A DNA stretch of 64,000 nucleotides from Klebsiella electrica (GTDB lineage Bacteria > Pseudomonadota > Gammaproteobacteria > Enterobacterales > Enterobacteriaceae): the NCBI RefSeq assembly GCF_006711645.1, contig NZ_CP041247.1, positions 5,202,427 to 5,266,426 on the forward strand, in the 5' to 3' direction. Both the position numbers and the translations under genes were made by a program. The notes below the pieces were generated by a model that made no database searches, was not told the DNA's origin, and saw nothing but the letters and a program-made list of their open reading frames with translations. Positions 1 through 9,459 of this stretch are shown piece after piece. Numbering within the stretch: the first letter of the stretch is position 1; each line of letters starts with the position of its first letter.

Positions 1-401
1 AAATGGCTGCGCAGCAAATGCATTAAGCGGCTGATTTGCGCTTTATTCAGGTAAGTGGGGGTACCGCCGCCCCAGTGCAGCTGGTTCACCTGACGCCCGG
101 CAAAGAGCGGCGCGCGATGAATAATTTCCTGCTGCAGAACATCCAGATACTGGTCGGCTTTATGCTGCTGGCGAGTCACAATTTTGTTGCAGCCACAGAA
201 ATAACAGAGCTTGTGACAAAACGGAATATGCACATACAGCGATAGCGGACGCTGCGGGTAGCGAGCTACCGCCTCGTCAAATTCTGCCGCACCGAACTCA
301 GGAGAAAACTCCAGCGCGGTGGGGTATGAGGTATAACGTGGCCCCGAATAATTATATTTCTGGATCAGGGCCAGATCCCAGTCGATTAACTGCACAGACA
401 T
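1..401 (-). CDS. hemN: Oxygen-independent coproporphyrinogen III oxidase, N-terminal part (cut by window edge)
   Basis: Partial gene: only about the first 133 codons lie in the window. The start ATG is at 401-399, with a GGAAGGAG Shine-Dalgarno a few bases upstream. The protein begins MSVQLIDWDLALIQKYNYSG and shows the radical-SAM cluster motif CHKLCYFC followed by GCNK, then the HWGGGTPT motif that helps bind S-adenosylmethionine. The family converts coproporphyrinogen III to protoporphyrinogen IX without oxygen in the cytoplasm, using a 4Fe-4S cluster and SAM. It lies directly downstream of yihI and a possible small ORF on the same strand. The truncation is a window artefact, not a broken gene. 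Confidence 0.97.
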   Translation of the reverse strand, partial: MSVQLIDWDLALIQKYNYSGPRYTSYPTALEFSPEFGAAEFDEAVARYPQRPLSLYVHIPFCHKLCYFCGCNKIVTRQQHKADQYLDVLQQEIIHRAPLFAGRQVNQLHWGGGTPTYLNKAQISRLMHLLRSH

Positions 402-403
402 GC

Positions 404-586
404 TCACTCCTTCCGATGGTGCCGTCGGCGGGTACGCCGCCCCGGCCCAACCGCACCTCGGGTAATGAGCCGGTTGCGCAGCCATTTCTGACGCCGCGAC
501 AACCGTCGTAGTTTAACGAATAACCACAGCATATAACATACAACCAAAAGGGTTATAAGCAGGACCGGGAATCCGATTGAGTGCAA
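404..586 (-). CDS. Possible 60-residue small membrane protein between yihI and hemN
   Basis: This open frame fills the gap between yihI (stop at 590) and hemN (start at 401) almost exactly. It would start with TTG at 586, three bases after the yihI stop, and its TGA lies two bases before the hemN ATG. The product has one hydrophobic stretch (about residues 5-24, IGFPVLLITLLVVCYMLWLF) followed by a strongly basic tail rich in Arg and Lys, the pattern of a single-pass, positive-inside membrane peptide. A DUF2489-type membrane protein is known next to hemN in some gammaproteobacteria, and this could be a shortened relative; that link is inference. No good Shine-Dalgarno precedes the TTG, so translational coupling to yihI would be needed. 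It may be chance. Confidence 0.4.
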   Translation of the reverse strand: MHSIGFPVLLITLLVVCYMLWLFVKLRRLSRRQKWLRNRLITRGAVGPGRRTRRRHHRKE

Positions 587-589
587 ACG

Positions 590-1093
590 TTAGTTTCCAC
601 CCTTCAGCAGACGCATCATATCTTCCTGGCGCTCTTCTTCCTCGTCCTCGTCATCATCGTAGGACAGGCCAAGCTGCTGCATCAGCTCATCAATACGATC
701 GAGTTTGGCATCGACCCATGACTGCTCTTCAGCATTCAGGGTGCCCCCCTCTTCCAGACGTTCCAGCAGCGCGTCCAGGCGCTCATCATTTTCCAGCAAA
801 TCCAGCTCAGCCTGTGGTGAAAGCATAGGTTTCTCGCTCTTCGGTTTGTGCTGCTTAGTAGCCGGGGTGCTTTCAGTCACGCCCAGCGGAATCGGTTTTT
901 TACTCCCAATACGCGGATCTTGCTGTTGGCTCTGTTTTTTGCCGGATGATGCGGCATCACCGCCGTTTGCGCGACTTCCTGCCGCGTGACCACGATGTTT
1001 CTTCTGGCGTTTGCGATCGCGGGATTCCTGGTTCATTTCTTCACGTGTCTTGCGATGCGTTTTGCCACGGGGTACGGATGTCGGTTTTTTCAT
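590..1093 (-). CDS. yihI: YihI, GTPase-activating protein for Der (EngA)
   Basis: A 167-residue, highly charged protein. In E. coli YihI stimulates GTP hydrolysis by the ribosome-assembly GTPase Der and so restrains 50S maturation. The N-terminal half is very basic ([18 protein letters not shown], then [11 protein letters not shown]), and the C-terminal half is acidic, with DDDEDEEEE near the end. I chose the ATG at 1093 ([11 protein letters not shown]) rather than an in-frame ATG at 1156, because the family begins there and the upstream extension overlaps the CsrC terminator. It lies between csrC and hemN, as in E. coli. Confidence 0.93.
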   Translation of the reverse strand: MKKPTSVPRGKTHRKTREEMNQESRDRKRQKKHRGHAAGSRANGGDAASSGKKQSQQQDPRIGSKKPIPLGVTESTPATKQHKPKSEKPMLSPQAELDLLENDERLDALLERLEEGGTLNAEEQSWVDAKLDRIDELMQQLGLSYDDDEDEEEERQEDMMRLLKGGN

Positions 1094-1162
1094 ATAAGTA
1101 ATCTTCAGATTCGTTTTCTTCAGTATAGAATTGAGGCGGAATCTAGCAGAAAGCAAGCAAAG

Positions 1163-1190
1163 AAAAAAGGCGACAGATTACTCTGCCGCC
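1163..1190 (-). terminator. Rho-independent terminator of csrC
   Basis: An 8-9 bp stem with a short loop (1169-1190), followed on the minus strand by six Ts (1163-1168). It closes the CsrC transcript just before the yihI start region. Confidence 0.9.
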
Positions 1191-1412
1191 TTTTTCCTCA
1201 CTGACAACCCTTAGCGGGTTCTACTTTCCCTGTTAGCTTACGACGTACCCTGTCTTTCCTTTAGCAAATAACGGTCCCTGTTACATCCCTTTCCTTGTCA
1301 AAACGTCTCCAGACGTTTGTCATCCTGACATCACTCCCGGGTCTTCGCCTCCTGGCGCTCCTGACAACTCATCCTGAGTCACTGTCCTGTTGGCTTCCTC
1401 GCCTTGCCCATT
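1163..1412 (-). ncRNA. csrC: CsrC regulatory RNA (CsrA-sequestering)
   Basis: Read on the minus strand, this region carries about 14 GGA triplets. Several sit in the loops of short hairpins, such as GCGCCAGGAGGCG, GTCAGGATGAC and ACGTCTGGAGACGT, the repeated binding site for CsrA. It ends in a rho-independent terminator whose GGCGGCAGAGTAATCTGTCGCC stem is followed by a run of Ts. In E. coli CsrC titrates the translational repressor CsrA and is transcribed in the same place, between engB and yihI. The 3' end is clear from the terminator. The 5' end, near 1410, is estimated by similarity to E. coli and could be off by 10-20 bases. Confidence 0.88.
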
Positions 1413-1676
1413 ACTCTACCGTTTTCATCAAATCCTACAACTAACCACAGAATAAAAATGGTTATTCAGGATTGTTCTCTAAATTTAATTGTATGATTTT
1501 TAATGTGTTAACACTGCCAGTGCCCTTCATTTCTCATCGATTGCCTCACCATTGAATGGACAATATCTCACAAAGTGAAGGGCTTTTACTTACGCCGGAG
1601 GATGCGGTAAGAACAGCCTTTTTCTGCTGTTCAGGTATAATCCCCGCCATAGCCTTATTTAACGGAGACGACAGTC

Positions 1677-2309
1677 TTGACTAACTGGAACTATCAACAG
1701 ACGCATTTTGTCACCAGCGCACCCGATATCCGCCATCTTCCATCCGATACCGGGATCGAAGTTGCTTTTGCTGGTCGCTCAAATGCGGGGAAATCCAGCG
1801 CCCTGAATACGCTCACCAACCAGAAAAGCCTGGCGCGTACTTCTAAGACTCCTGGCCGCACCCAGCTAATCAACCTGTTCGAAGTCGCTGAAGGCAAACG
1901 CCTGGTCGACCTGCCAGGTTACGGCTACGCTCAGGTGCCGGAGGAGATGAAGATCAAATGGCAGCGCGCGCTGGGTGAATACCTGGAGAAACGCCTGTGC
2001 CTGAAAGGACTGGTGGTGCTGATGGATATCCGTCATCCGCTGAAAGACCTCGATCAGCAAATGATCGAATGGGCCGTAGAAAGCGATATCCAGGTTCTGG
2101 TTCTGCTCACCAAAGCCGATAAGCTGGCCAGCGGCGCACGTAAAGCGCAGGTGAATATGGTGCGTGAAGCGGTTCTTGCCTTTAACGGCGATGTGCAGGT
2201 TGAACCCTTCTCTTCGCTGAAAAAATCAGGCGTGGATAAGCTGCGTCAGAAGCTCGACAGCTGGTTTAATGAGATCCCTCCTCAGGAAGAGATCGCCGAC
2301 GGAGAGTAA
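1677..2309 (+). CDS. engB: Ribosome-biogenesis GTPase EngB (YihA/YsxC)
   Basis: A 210-residue GTPase of the TrmE-Era-EngA-YihA-Septin class needed for late 50S subunit assembly. Visible motifs are G1 GRSNAGKS (about 33-40), the PGRT switch region, G3 DLPG in [13 protein letters not shown]4 TKAD and G5 SSLKK. The start codon is TTG at 1677, with GGAG nine bases upstream; no ATG would give the conserved N-terminus [11 protein letters not shown]. It is transcribed away from csrC and towards Spot 42/polA on the opposite strand. A palindromic REP-like element follows the stop. Confidence 0.97.
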   Translation: MTNWNYQQTHFVTSAPDIRHLPSDTGIEVAFAGRSNAGKSSALNTLTNQKSLARTSKTPGRTQLINLFEVAEGKRLVDLPGYGYAQVPEEMKIKWQRALGEYLEKRLCLKGLVVLMDIRHPLKDLDQQMIEWAVESDIQVLVLLTKADKLASGARKAQVNMVREAVLAFNGDVQVEPFSSLKKSGVDKLRQKLDSWFNEIPPQEEIADGE

Positions 2310-2321
2310 TCGCCGTTGTTT

Positions 2322-2355
2322 TCCCGGATAGCGGCGCCTGACGCCTTATCCGGGC
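2322..2355. repeat. REP-like palindrome downstream of engB
   Basis: An imperfect palindrome, cccggatagcggcgcctgac and its near complement ending cttatccggg, resembling enterobacterial REP elements (which carry a GCCTTATCCGG-type arm). It lies between convergent engB and spf and may act as a 3' mRNA stabiliser or gyrase/IHF contact, as REPs do. Confidence 0.7.
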
Positions 2356-2402
2356 CGCATCATCAGCCCATCGCGGCTGGCAAAAAATTTTCTTTCGCGC
2401 AA

Positions 2403-2511
2403 TAAAAAACGCCCCGGTCATAAATGACCGGGGCGGCTAAAATATTCAGCCAAATCCGATTACGTGAAGTAAAAGGTCTGAAAGATAGAACATCTTACCT
2501 CTGTACCCTAC
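2403..2511 (-). ncRNA. spf: Spot 42 regulatory RNA
   Basis: About 109 nt beginning GTAGGGTACAGAGGTAAGAT on the minus strand and ending in a strong terminator (GCCCCGGTCATAAATGACCGGGGC plus Ts). By eye it matches E. coli Spot 42 almost base for base, except for compensatory changes in the terminator stem. Spot 42 is an Hfq-dependent antisense RNA that represses galK and many other catabolic mRNAs. It is itself repressed by cAMP-CRP, so it acts when glucose is present. A TAGAGT -10 element sits at 2519-2524. Its place downstream of polA is conserved. Confidence 0.96.
2446..2493 (-). CDS. spfP: SpfP, 15-residue peptide encoded inside Spot 42
   Basis: Within Spot 42 an ATG at 2493-2491, preceded by AGAGGTAAG as a ribosome-binding site, opens a 15-codon frame, MFYLSDLLLHVIGFG, ending in TGA. 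As I recall it, the peptide is identical to E. coli SpfP, which was reported to act alongside the RNA in CRP-linked catabolite control, making Spot 42 a dual-function RNA. Overlap with base-pairing regions could explain nucleotide conservation on its own, but the intact start, frame and Shine-Dalgarno support a translated peptide. Confidence 0.7.
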   Translation of the reverse strand: MFYLSDLLLHVIGFG

Positions 2512-2584
2512 GTCGTTAACTCTACTCTTCTTTTGGTTACGGAGAAAGCACTTTTTGTAGTTTTTTTTCACTCTTTACATAGCA

Positions 2585-2606
2585 AATTCAAATGATCATC
2601 ACAAAA
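2585..2606. promoter_or_regulatory. Possible CRP site upstream of spf
   Basis: On the minus strand the sequence TGTGATGATCATTTGAA has one perfect CRP half-site (TGTGA) and a poor second half. E. coli spf is repressed by cAMP-CRP, so a site is expected here. The match is weak and the spacing to the Spot 42 start (about 84 bases) is long. Confidence 0.35.
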
Positions 2607-2658
2607 CTCTATAAGTTATGTTGCTTACTTACAGAAAATCACCTTATCCACTGAATAC

Positions 2659-5445
2659 TTAGTGCGCTTGATCCCAGTTTTCTCCGCTTCCCACTTCCAC
2701 CAGCAGCGGTACCGCCAGCGTCGTGCTGTTTTCCATCAGTTCGTGCACCTTCTTCGCCACGGCATCAAGATCTTCTTTGTGCACTTCAAAGACCAGTTCA
2801 TCGTGCACCTGCATGATCATCCGCACCCGCGGCTTCTCGGCCAGCAGCCATTCATCAACGGCGATCATCGCGCGCTTGATAATGTCTGCCGCCGTACCCT
2901 GCATCGGGGCATTGATCGCCGCACGTTCGGCGCCAGCGCGCCGGGCGCCGTTGCTGGATTTGATGTCCGGAAGGTAGAGGCGACGGCCATCCAGCGTTTC
3001 GACATAACCCTGCTCTTTTGCCTGTGCCCGGGTACGCTCCATGTAATCAAGAACGCCTGGATAGCGCTCAAAATAGAGGTCCATATATTTCTGTGCCTCT
3101 TTGCGCGGAATGTTGAGCTGCCGTGCGAGACCGAATGCGCTCATGCCATAGATCAAACCAAAGTTAATCGCCTTGGCACTTCGACGCTGCTCGCCGCTAA
3201 CGCTTTCCAGCGGCAGGCCAAAGACCTCTGCCGCCGTCGCGCGGTGGATATCTTTACCTTCCGCAAACGCGGTCAGCAGGCCTTTATCACGCGACAGATG
3301 CGCCATAATGCGCAACTCAATTTGCGAGTAGTCGGCAGAGACGATGAGGTAATCCGGCGGCGCGATAAATGCCTGACGAATACGACGCCCTTCTTCGTTA
3401 CGCACCGGAATGTTCTGCAGGTTAGGATCGGTGGAGGAGAGACGCCCCGTCGCCGTTACCGCCTGGTGATAAGAGGTGTGCACCCGGCCGGTTTTAGGGT
3501 TAATCATCAGCGGCAGCTTGTCGGTATATGTCGACTTCAGCTTCGCCAGCCCGCGATATTCCAGAATAACTTTTGGCAGCGGATAATCCAGCGCCAGTTC
3601 TTCGAGCACTTCCTCGGAAGTAGAAGGCGCGCCGCCCGGCGTTTTCTTCAGCGGCTTAATACCTTGTTTTTCAAACAAGATAGTCTGCAGCTGCTTGGGG
3701 GAAGAGAGATTGAACTCTTCACCCGCGATCTCGTAGGCTTTCTGTTCCAGTTCAAGCAGGCGTTTGGCTATCTCCTGCGAATGGGCATGCAGCACCGCCG
3801 GATCGATTTTAACGCCGTTGCGTTCCACGCGAGAAAGCACCGGTACCAGCGGCATCTCTATATGCGTAAAGATGTTCCGCGGACCTTCATGCTGCTGCAA
3901 CTTCGGCCACATCTTCAGGTGCAGCTGCAGGGTGACATCCGCATCTTCCGCCGCGTAGCGCCCGGCTTCTTCCAGCGCTATCTGGTTAAAGGTGAGCTGA
4001 TTTTTACCTTTCCCGGCGATCTCTTCAAAAGTAATCGTTTTATGCTTCAGCCAGCGGTCAGCAAGGCTGTCCATATCATGGCGGCCCGCCACGCTATCAA
4101 GAATGTAGGACTCCAGCATGGTGTCAAAAGCGATGCCGCGTAGCTCAATGTCATAGTTCGCCAGAATTCCGCGGTCATATTTCAGGTTTTGCCCAACTTT
4201 CAGCAGTTTCTCGTCTTCCAGCAGGGGCTTCAGCAACGTCAGTACGCGTTCACGGGGAATCTGATCCGGTGCATCGAGATAATCATGGGCGACCGGTACA
4301 TAGGCTGCGACGCCGGGCTCAATGGCAAACGACAGGCCGACCATATTGGCGGAGATGTTATCCAGGCTGTCCGTTTCCGTATCAAACGCCACCAGCGGCG
4401 CTTTTTTCAGCTTCTCGATCCATTCGATCAGCGTCTGTTCATCAAGAATAGTGACGTAGTTTTCCGCGGACAGCGTCGCGGCCACCTCGACCTCTTCTTC
4501 CGCTACAGCCGATGCTTCTGCCGGTTTTGCGGCTGGCTTAACGCCTTTAGACTGCATCCATTTGCCAGATTCAACATCGGTGATCCAGCGTTTAAATTCA
4601 TATTTTTTGAACAGCGCCAACAGATCGTCCGCTGCCGGCGGCAGCACGTGCAGCTCTTCACAGCTCAGATCCAGCTCGACGTCGGTTTTAATCGTAGCCA
4701 GCTGATACGAGAGGTAGGCTACCTCTTTATTCTGTTCCAGTTTCGCCGCCATCGTTTTGGCGCCGCGGAAGGTCAAACCGGCAATTTTTTCTGGCTCCGC
4801 GTACAGCGCATCCAGCCCCCCCAGTCCCTGCAGCAGCGCCTGGGCTGTTTTCTCGCCCACGCCGGGTACGCCTGGAATGTTATCGGAGGAGTCGCCCATC
4901 AGCGCCAGGAAGTCAATAATCAGCTCCGGCGGAACGCCGTACTTCGTCACCACTTCATCCGGGCCAAGAATGGTATTGGTCATGGTATTAATCAGGGTAA
5001 TACCCGGCGTGACCAGCTGCGCCATGTCTTTATCACCGGTACTGATAAGCACCGGACGGCCCGCTTTTTCTGCTTCGCGCGCCAGAGTTCCGATCACATC
5101 GTCCGCTTCGACGCCAGGCACAGCCATCAGCGGCAGCCCCATCGCCTTCACCATGGTATGCAACGGTTCGATCTGCGCCCGCAGATCGTCCGGCATCGGC
5201 GGACGATGGGATTTGTAATGCTCAAACAGTTCGTCACGGAAAGTTTTCCCTTTGGCATCAAAAACCACAACGGCATGAGTGGGTTGATACTGGAGGATCA
5301 GGCTGCGCAGCATATTCAGCACGCCATACATAGCGCCTGTCGGTTCGCCGGCGCTGTTAGTCAGCGGCGGGAAAGCGTGATACGCCCGGTAGAGGTAAGA
5401 GGAGCCGTCAACGAGGATAAGTGGGTTTTCTGGGATCTGAACCAT
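2659..5445 (-). CDS. polA: DNA polymerase I
   Basis: 928 residues, the E. coli length. Three domains are visible in order. The 5'-3' flap nuclease comes first (about 1-290, with [15 protein letters not shown] and the GEKTA helix-hairpin-helix region). The 3'-5' proofreading exonuclease follows (about 325-520), with catalytic acidic residues in [12 protein letters not shown]. The polymerase domain is last (about 521-928), with motif A DYSQIELR, the O helix [20 protein letters not shown], and motif C VHDELVF. It fills Okazaki-fragment and repair gaps. The minus-strand start lies opposite divergent yihG; Spot 42 follows it. A perfect DnaA box lies 125 bases upstream. Confidence 0.98.
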   Translation of the reverse strand: MVQIPENPLILVDGSSYLYRAYHAFPPLTNSAGEPTGAMYGVLNMLRSLILQYQPTHAVVVFDAKGKTFRDELFEHYKSHRPPMPDDLRAQIEPLHTMVKAMGLPLMAVPGVEADDVIGTLAREAEKAGRPVLISTGDKDMAQLVTPGITLINTMTNTILGPDEVVTKYGVPPELIIDFLALMGDSSDNIPGVPGVGEKTAQALLQGLGGLDALYAEPEKIAGLTFRGAKTMAAKLEQNKEVAYLSYQLATIKTDVELDLSCEELHVLPPAADDLLALFKKYEFKRWITDVESGKWMQSKGVKPAAKPAEASAVAEEEVEVAATLSAENYVTILDEQTLIEWIEKLKKAPLVAFDTETDSLDNISANMVGLSFAIEPGVAAYVPVAHDYLDAPDQIPRERVLTLLKPLLEDEKLLKVGQNLKYDRGILANYDIELRGIAFDTMLESYILDSVAGRHDMDSLADRWLKHKTITFEEIAGKGKNQLTFNQIALEEAGRYAAEDADVTLQLHLKMWPKLQQHEGPRNIFTHIEMPLVPVLSRVERNGVKIDPAVLHAHSQEIAKRLLELEQKAYEIAGEEFNLSSPKQLQTILFEKQGIKPLKKTPGGAPSTSEEVLEELALDYPLPKVILEYRGLAKLKSTYTDKLPLMINPKTGRVHTSYHQAVTATGRLSSTDPNLQNIPVRNEEGRRIRQAFIAPPDYLIVSADYSQIELRIMAHLSRDKGLLTAFAEGKDIHRATAAEVFGLPLESVSGEQRRSAKAINFGLIYGMSAFGLARQLNIPRKEAQKYMDLYFERYPGVLDYMERTRAQAKEQGYVETLDGRRLYLPDIKSSNGARRAGAERAAINAPMQGTAADIIKRAMIAVDEWLLAEKPRVRMIMQVHDELVFEVHKEDLDAVAKKVHELMENSTTLAVPLLVEVGSGENWDQAH

Positions 5446-5569
5446 AATTTCCGTGCCTGTTTATCAGATTATGGCTAAAGGATGCCACAGACAGACCTGA
5501 AAACCTGAATTTTTCCCGCATTTCACCAAAAAGATTCGTTGATCCGGTCGATCGTGCGGCAATAATATC

Positions 5570-5578
5570 TGTGGATAA
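5570..5578 (+). promoter_or_regulatory. DnaA box in the polA-yihG intergenic region
   Basis: A perfect 9-mer TGTGGATAA, and a near match TGTGGATAT about 130 bases further on (near 5714). DnaA has been reported to stimulate polA expression in E. coli, so this box probably serves the polA promoter. The whole 5446-5841 gap is AT-rich, holds the two divergent promoters, and shows no ORF or RNA gene that I can support. Confidence 0.7.
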
Positions 5579-5841
5579 CTTTGTGCATAGTTTTATAAGG
5601 ATAGCTGTCTGGTCTGAAATAAAATAGCAAAAAACATAATTTAATTTTATTTATCATGAAGTTAATTATCGATCCTGGCTTTTAATACCCTTCTAATGAC
5701 TCAATGTTCCATGTGGATATAAGATCCGCTGTTTTTTCTGTTCTGGTAAGACCCGTCATTTGCTGCGTTTTCTGGTAAAATCAGCCTCTTGCACGGTTTA
5801 ACTGCGCTCTTTATCAGCCTAACTTTCTGAATAAACTAACT

Positions 5842-6750
5842 ATGTCGAGATTACTCGCTGCGATAACACTTCCGCTGAGTATCGCCCTTACCATCTTAGT
5901 CACCATTATCTGTTCCGTACCGATAATCATCGCCGGGCTGATTAAACTTCTTGTGCCCATCCCTGCGGTATGGCGTGCGATTTCCCGTTTCTGCAATTTC
6001 ATGATGTATTGCTGGTGCGAAGGGTTGGCACTGCTGCTCTACCTGAATCCCAGGCTGACGTGGGACGTGCAAGGTCTTGAGGGACTGAACAAGAAAAACT
6101 GGTATCTGCTCATCAGCAATCATCATAGCTGGGCGGATATCGTGGTGCTCTGCGTGTTGTTCCGCAAGCATATTCCGATGAATAAATACTTCCTTAAGCA
6201 ACAGCTGGCGTGGGTACCTTTTATCGGGCTTGCCTGCTGGGCGCTGGATATGCCCTTTATGCGTCGCTATTCACGAGGCTATTTAATTCGCCATCCTGAG
6301 CGTCGCGGTAAAGATGTTGAAACGACTCGCCGCTCCTGCGAGAAATTTCGCGCGCATCCGACCACCATCGTCAATTTTGTCGAAGGTTCGCGTTTTACCG
6401 AAGACAAGCAGCGGCAAACCCGTTCACCTTATCGCAATTTATTGCCACCGAAGGCCGCAGGTATCGCGATGGCGTTGAACGTGCTTGGTGCGCAGTTCGA
6501 TAAGCTGTTGAACGTCACGCTTTGCTATCCGGAGAACAACAGGCGGCCATTTTACGATATGTTAAGCGGCCGACTGACGCGCATTGTTGTTCACGTTAAT
6601 CTCGTTCCCGTGGCGGAAGATCTGCACGGCGACTACGTGAATGACAAAAACTTTAAGCGCCGTTTCCAGCGTTGGTTGAATGAACTGTGGGAAGAGAAAG
6701 ACAGTCAGCTGACGGAAATTATGCGGACAAAAGGACGCGAAGAGCGTTGA
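5842..6750 (+). CDS. yihG: Probable 1-acyl-sn-glycerol-3-phosphate acyltransferase YihG
   Basis: 302 residues. It opens with a long hydrophobic segment (about 8-45), then carries the PlsC-type acyltransferase motifs: NHHSWAD (the HX4D motif) near residue 93, the PFMRR region, and FVEGSRFT, the block that binds the glycerol phosphate. The family transfers acyl groups onto lysophosphatidic acid at the inner membrane; E. coli YihG is an accessory AGP acyltransferase beside PlsC. It is divergent from polA and shares a terminator with convergent dsbA. E. coli has yihF between dsbA and yihG; it is absent here. Confidence 0.93.
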   Translation: MSRLLAAITLPLSIALTILVTIICSVPIIIAGLIKLLVPIPAVWRAISRFCNFMMYCWCEGLALLLYLNPRLTWDVQGLEGLNKKNWYLLISNHHSWADIVVLCVLFRKHIPMNKYFLKQQLAWVPFIGLACWALDMPFMRRYSRGYLIRHPERRGKDVETTRRSCEKFRAHPTTIVNFVEGSRFTEDKQRQTRSPYRNLLPPKAAGIAMALNVLGAQFDKLLNVTLCYPENNRRPFYDMLSGRLTRIVVHVNLVPVAEDLHGDYVNDKNFKRRFQRWLNELWEEKDSQLTEIMRTKGREER

Positions 6751-6795
6751 ACCTGAGAAGTATGCCACCTTCACAGGTTATTTAAGAGGGATATT

Positions 6796-6826
6796 AAAAA
6801 GCCGGTCAGTGACCGGCTTTTTTTTA
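6796..6826. terminator. Bidirectional terminator between yihG and dsbA
   Basis: A stem GCCGGTCAGTGACCGGC (6801-6817) flanked by As on the left and Ts on the right, so it can end both convergent transcripts. The T run overlaps the last codons of dsbA. Confidence 0.85.
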
Positions 6827-7447
6827 CTTCTTCTCAACCAACTGCTTAACGCTATCCGCATACTGGGCGACAAAGGCGTCCATATTGCTGGTATCCATCC
6901 CCTGCGGGTTCAGCTGATATTTACCGTCGACATACATGGCCGGTACGCCCTGCAACTGGAAGTCAGCGGCCGCTTTTTCCTGCTGAGCAACCAGAGATTT
7001 CACCACAAAGCTGTTCCATGCCGCATCGTAGTCTTCGCCTTTTACGCCAGCGTCAACGAAGACTTTACGAATATCAGCCACTGTCTGCACGGTCTGGGTT
7101 TTCTGCACCGCTTCAAACATCGGCACAGTGATCTTATCTTCAACGCCCAGCGCCATCGCAACGGCCCATGCCTGAGTTAAGTCTTTACCCAAAGGCCCGA
7201 GGAATTCAACGTGGTACTTGGTCATTTTGACGCCTTCCGGCAGCTTTTTCTTCACGTTATCAGAAACGTGCAGCACTTCTTCAAACTGATAGCAGTGCGG
7301 GCAGTAGAACGAGAAGAACTCAAGAACCTGAGGCGCGCCGGCGACGGGCTTATCGAGGGTGATGTACTGCTTACCGTCGGCTATCTGGGCAGCAGAAGCA
7401 CTAAAAGCCAGAATCATACCAGCCAGCGCCAGCCAAATTTTTTTCAT
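6824..7447 (-). CDS. dsbA: Periplasmic thiol:disulfide oxidase DsbA
   Basis: 207 residues with a signal peptide ([19 protein letters not shown], cleavage expected before AQIADGKQY). The thioredoxin-fold active site CPHC falls at precursor residues 49-52 (mature 30-33), and the cis-proline loop is GVPAMYV. DsbA introduces disulfide bonds into exported proteins and is re-oxidised by DsbB. It follows srkA on the same strand after 27 bases, as in E. coli, where the pair is induced by the Cpx envelope-stress system; a CpxR-like box lies upstream of srkA. It ends in a shared terminator with yihG. Confidence 0.98.
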   Translation of the reverse strand: MKKIWLALAGMILAFSASAAQIADGKQYITLDKPVAGAPQVLEFFSFYCPHCYQFEEVLHVSDNVKKKLPEGVKMTKYHVEFLGPLGKDLTQAWAVAMALGVEDKITVPMFEAVQKTQTVQTVADIRKVFVDAGVKGEDYDAAWNSFVVKSLVAQQEKAAADFQLQGVPAMYVDGKYQLNPQGMDTSNMDAFVAQYADSVKQLVEKK

Positions 7448-7474
7448 GTTTACGTCTCTCCTGGAAATATCTAA

Positions 7475-8461
7475 TTAATACATTGGCGTTAACTGAAGAG
7501 GGGGTTCTTGCAGAACCTTCACCTGCTCAAGAAAAGTTGCTGTCTGCCCCCGCCAGTAATCTTCCCCGGTAAGCCAGGGGAAATTAACAGGGAAGGCAGG
7601 ATCGTCCCAGCGCCTGAGCAACCATGCCAGATAATAAACTAACCGCATGGCGCGTAAAGGTTCGATAAGGGCGATTTCGTCTGAATTAAACGGACTGAAT
7701 TCTTCATAAGCTTCAACGATCATCTCCAGCTGCATGCGCTGCTCAGCTTTATTACCGTTCAGCAGCATCCACAGATCCTGGATGGCCGGACCGTTGCGGG
7801 CATCATCTAAATCGACAAAAAGCGGACCATCGCGCCAGAGAATATTACCGGCATGGCAATCACCGTGCAGACGCAGAACGTCCGCGTCGCCGTGCCATTG
7901 TGCAATAACGGCAGCGATCAGCTTATCTGCGGCGCGGAGGAAATCCTTCTTCAGACCTGAGGGGATCAGCGTTGAGTGTTCAAAAACGTCCCGCGGTGCC
8001 AGCAAATACTCATTCACCCCAATCTCAGGGCGTGCGACAAAACGCGATTTACGCCCGGTCTGGTGCAAACGCCCCAGATAACGGCCGACAGACTCCATTT
8101 GATCGAGGTTATCAGATTCAAACTGGCGCCCACCTAAGCTGGGAAACACGGCAAAATAGAAGCCCTGGTGCTGATGAAGGGTTCTGTCATTGAAAAACAA
8201 TGGTGCGGCAACAGGAACGTCATCCTGCTTGAGCTGAAGGGTAAACTGGTGTTCTTCGAGGATCTGTTCGGCAGACCAACGTTCAGGACGATAGAACTTC
8301 ACCACATAGCGATGGCGGTCTTCGTCCTGAAACTGGTAAACGCGGTTTTCATAGCTGTTGAGCGGCGTGAGCCCGGAGTCCACCCTCATCCCCAGATCGA
8401 ATAGCCCATCAATGATGGTATCCGGGTTTAGCGTCTGAAAATTAAAAGCCTTATCGTGCAT
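7475..8461 (-). CDS. srkA: Stress-response kinase A (SrkA/YihE)
   Basis: 328-residue Ser/Thr protein kinase with an aminoglycoside-phosphotransferase fold. Kinase features include VVKFYRPERW (nucleotide-binding lysine), the catalytic-loop motif LHGDCHAGNILW and the metal-binding VDLDDARNGP. In E. coli it counteracts programmed cell death after stress and is controlled by Cpx. It is the first gene of the srkA-dsbA unit, with yihD upstream on the same strand. Confidence 0.95.
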   Translation of the reverse strand: MHDKAFNFQTLNPDTIIDGLFDLGMRVDSGLTPLNSYENRVYQFQDEDRHRYVVKFYRPERWSAEQILEEHQFTLQLKQDDVPVAAPLFFNDRTLHQHQGFYFAVFPSLGGRQFESDNLDQMESVGRYLGRLHQTGRKSRFVARPEIGVNEYLLAPRDVFEHSTLIPSGLKKDFLRAADKLIAAVIAQWHGDADVLRLHGDCHAGNILWRDGPLFVDLDDARNGPAIQDLWMLLNGNKAEQRMQLEMIVEAYEEFSPFNSDEIALIEPLRAMRLVYYLAWLLRRWDDPAFPVNFPWLTGEDYWRGQTATFLEQVKVLQEPPLQLTPMY

Positions 8462-8525
8462 CCTGACATCCGATAATCTTAGGAGTAGTTCAGGATATCA
8501 TCTCATAACTCGTTCCGCGGCAGCA

Positions 8526-8540
8526 CTTACAACCTTTTAC
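8526..8540 (-). promoter_or_regulatory. CpxR-type operator upstream of srkA-dsbA
   Basis: The minus strand reads GTAAAAGGTTGTAAG, a perfect GTAAA-N5-GTAA CpxR consensus, 65-80 bases upstream of the srkA start and overlapping the yihD stop codon. The E. coli yihE-dsbA unit is a known Cpx target, so conservation of the box fits. Confidence 0.75.
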
Positions 8541-8806
8541 TCTTTGATGACGCCGCGCGCGCGCAATAAGGCCGTTTTGAAATCCTCTTCGTAATCCTTC
8601 TGAATACCAGGAATAACGGCTTCTTTTGCCGAATCACGCATTTTCAGATGATAAATCAGGATATCGTCGGAAAGATCGGCAAGTTCGCCGGCGTAACCGG
8701 CCTCTTTTGCGAGTTTCTGCAAAAATTGCATCAGGTTCAGCTCCGGCTCTTTCTGCCAGGCTGGCTGGAGGAGTTCAATTACTTCATTCAGACGTTTACA
8801 TTTCAT
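8537..8806 (-). CDS. yihD: Conserved protein YihD (DUF1040)
   Basis: 89-residue soluble acidic/basic protein, [20 protein letters not shown] to RARGVIKE, closely matching E. coli YihD in length and ends. Function unknown. I chose the ATG at 8806, with AAGGAGCATGACC in front, over an in-frame upstream start at 8836, because this is the conserved N-terminus. It sits between mobA (divergent) and srkA; its stop overlaps the CpxR-like box. Confidence 0.92.
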   Translation of the reverse strand: MKCKRLNEVIELLQPAWQKEPELNLMQFLQKLAKEAGYAGELADLSDDILIYHLKMRDSAKEAVIPGIQKDYEEDFKTALLRARGVIKE

Positions 8807-8877
8807 GGTCATGCTCCTTACTCTTGATAGCGACAAGTTAACAGGGTCAATCCCACAATGAAAGAGGCGATATTGAT

Positions 8878-9459
8878 ATGCAAGGCGAGGTCATAACCGG
8901 CGTTGTATTAGCAGGCGGAAGGGCCACGCGGATGGGGGGAGCGGATAAGGGATTGCAGCTACTCGACGGTAAGCCATTATGGCGCCATGTTGCAGAGGCG
9001 CTGTCTCCTCAGGTGACCAACCTGGCTATCAGTGCCAACCGTAATCTGGAACGCTGGTATGAAAGCGGGTATCCGGTGTATTCCGACACTCTCTCTGACT
9101 TCCCGGGGCCATTAGCCGGTATGCTATCCGTGATGCAGCAGACAGAGAGCGAATGGTTTCTCTTCTGTCCCTGCGATACCCCCTTTATCCCCTCATTCCT
9201 GGCTGAGCGCTTTTTACAGCAGAAAAAGACCGCGCCCGTAGTCTGGGCCTACGACGGAGAACGCGATCATCCCGCCATTGCCCTGATGAATCGATGTGTA
9301 ATGCCCGATCTGGCGGCATATCTTGCCGCAGGCGAACGACGCGTGATGGCTTTTATGCGCAACAGCGGCGGGCATCGCGTTGATTTCAGCGATGCCCGCC
9401 CGGCATTTATTAACGTCAATACCCTTGATGACTTGCAGAGCATACAGGAGCAATCATGA
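8878..9459 (+). CDS. mobA: Molybdenum cofactor guanylyltransferase MobA
   Basis: 193 residues. The nucleotidyltransferase signature [11 protein letters not shown] is at about 11-21, with a metal-binding aspartate in FCPCDTPFI. It attaches GMP to molybdopterin to form the bis-MGD cofactor of enzymes such as nitrate and formate reductases. The stop overlaps the mobB start by four bases (ATGA), so the two are translationally coupled. Divergent from yihD. Confidence 0.97.
   Translation: MQGEVITGVVLAGGRATRMGGADKGLQLLDGKPLWRHVAEALSPQVTNLAISANRNLERWYESGYPVYSDTLSDFPGPLAGMLSVMQQTESEWFLFCPCDTPFIPSFLAERFLQQKKTAPVVWAYDGERDHPAIALMNRCVMPDLAAYLAAGERRVMAFMRNSGGHRVDFSDARPAFINVNTLDDLQSIQEQS

Noticed and set aside
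1..401. Truncated hemN as a pseudogene
   Set aside because: The gene is cut only by the window boundary; the visible frame is intact, with all N-terminal motifs.
2662..5478. Two long open frames (493 and 429 codons) antisense to polA
   Set aside because: Shadows of polA codon usage; the translations are His/Arg/Gln-rich with no known motifs.
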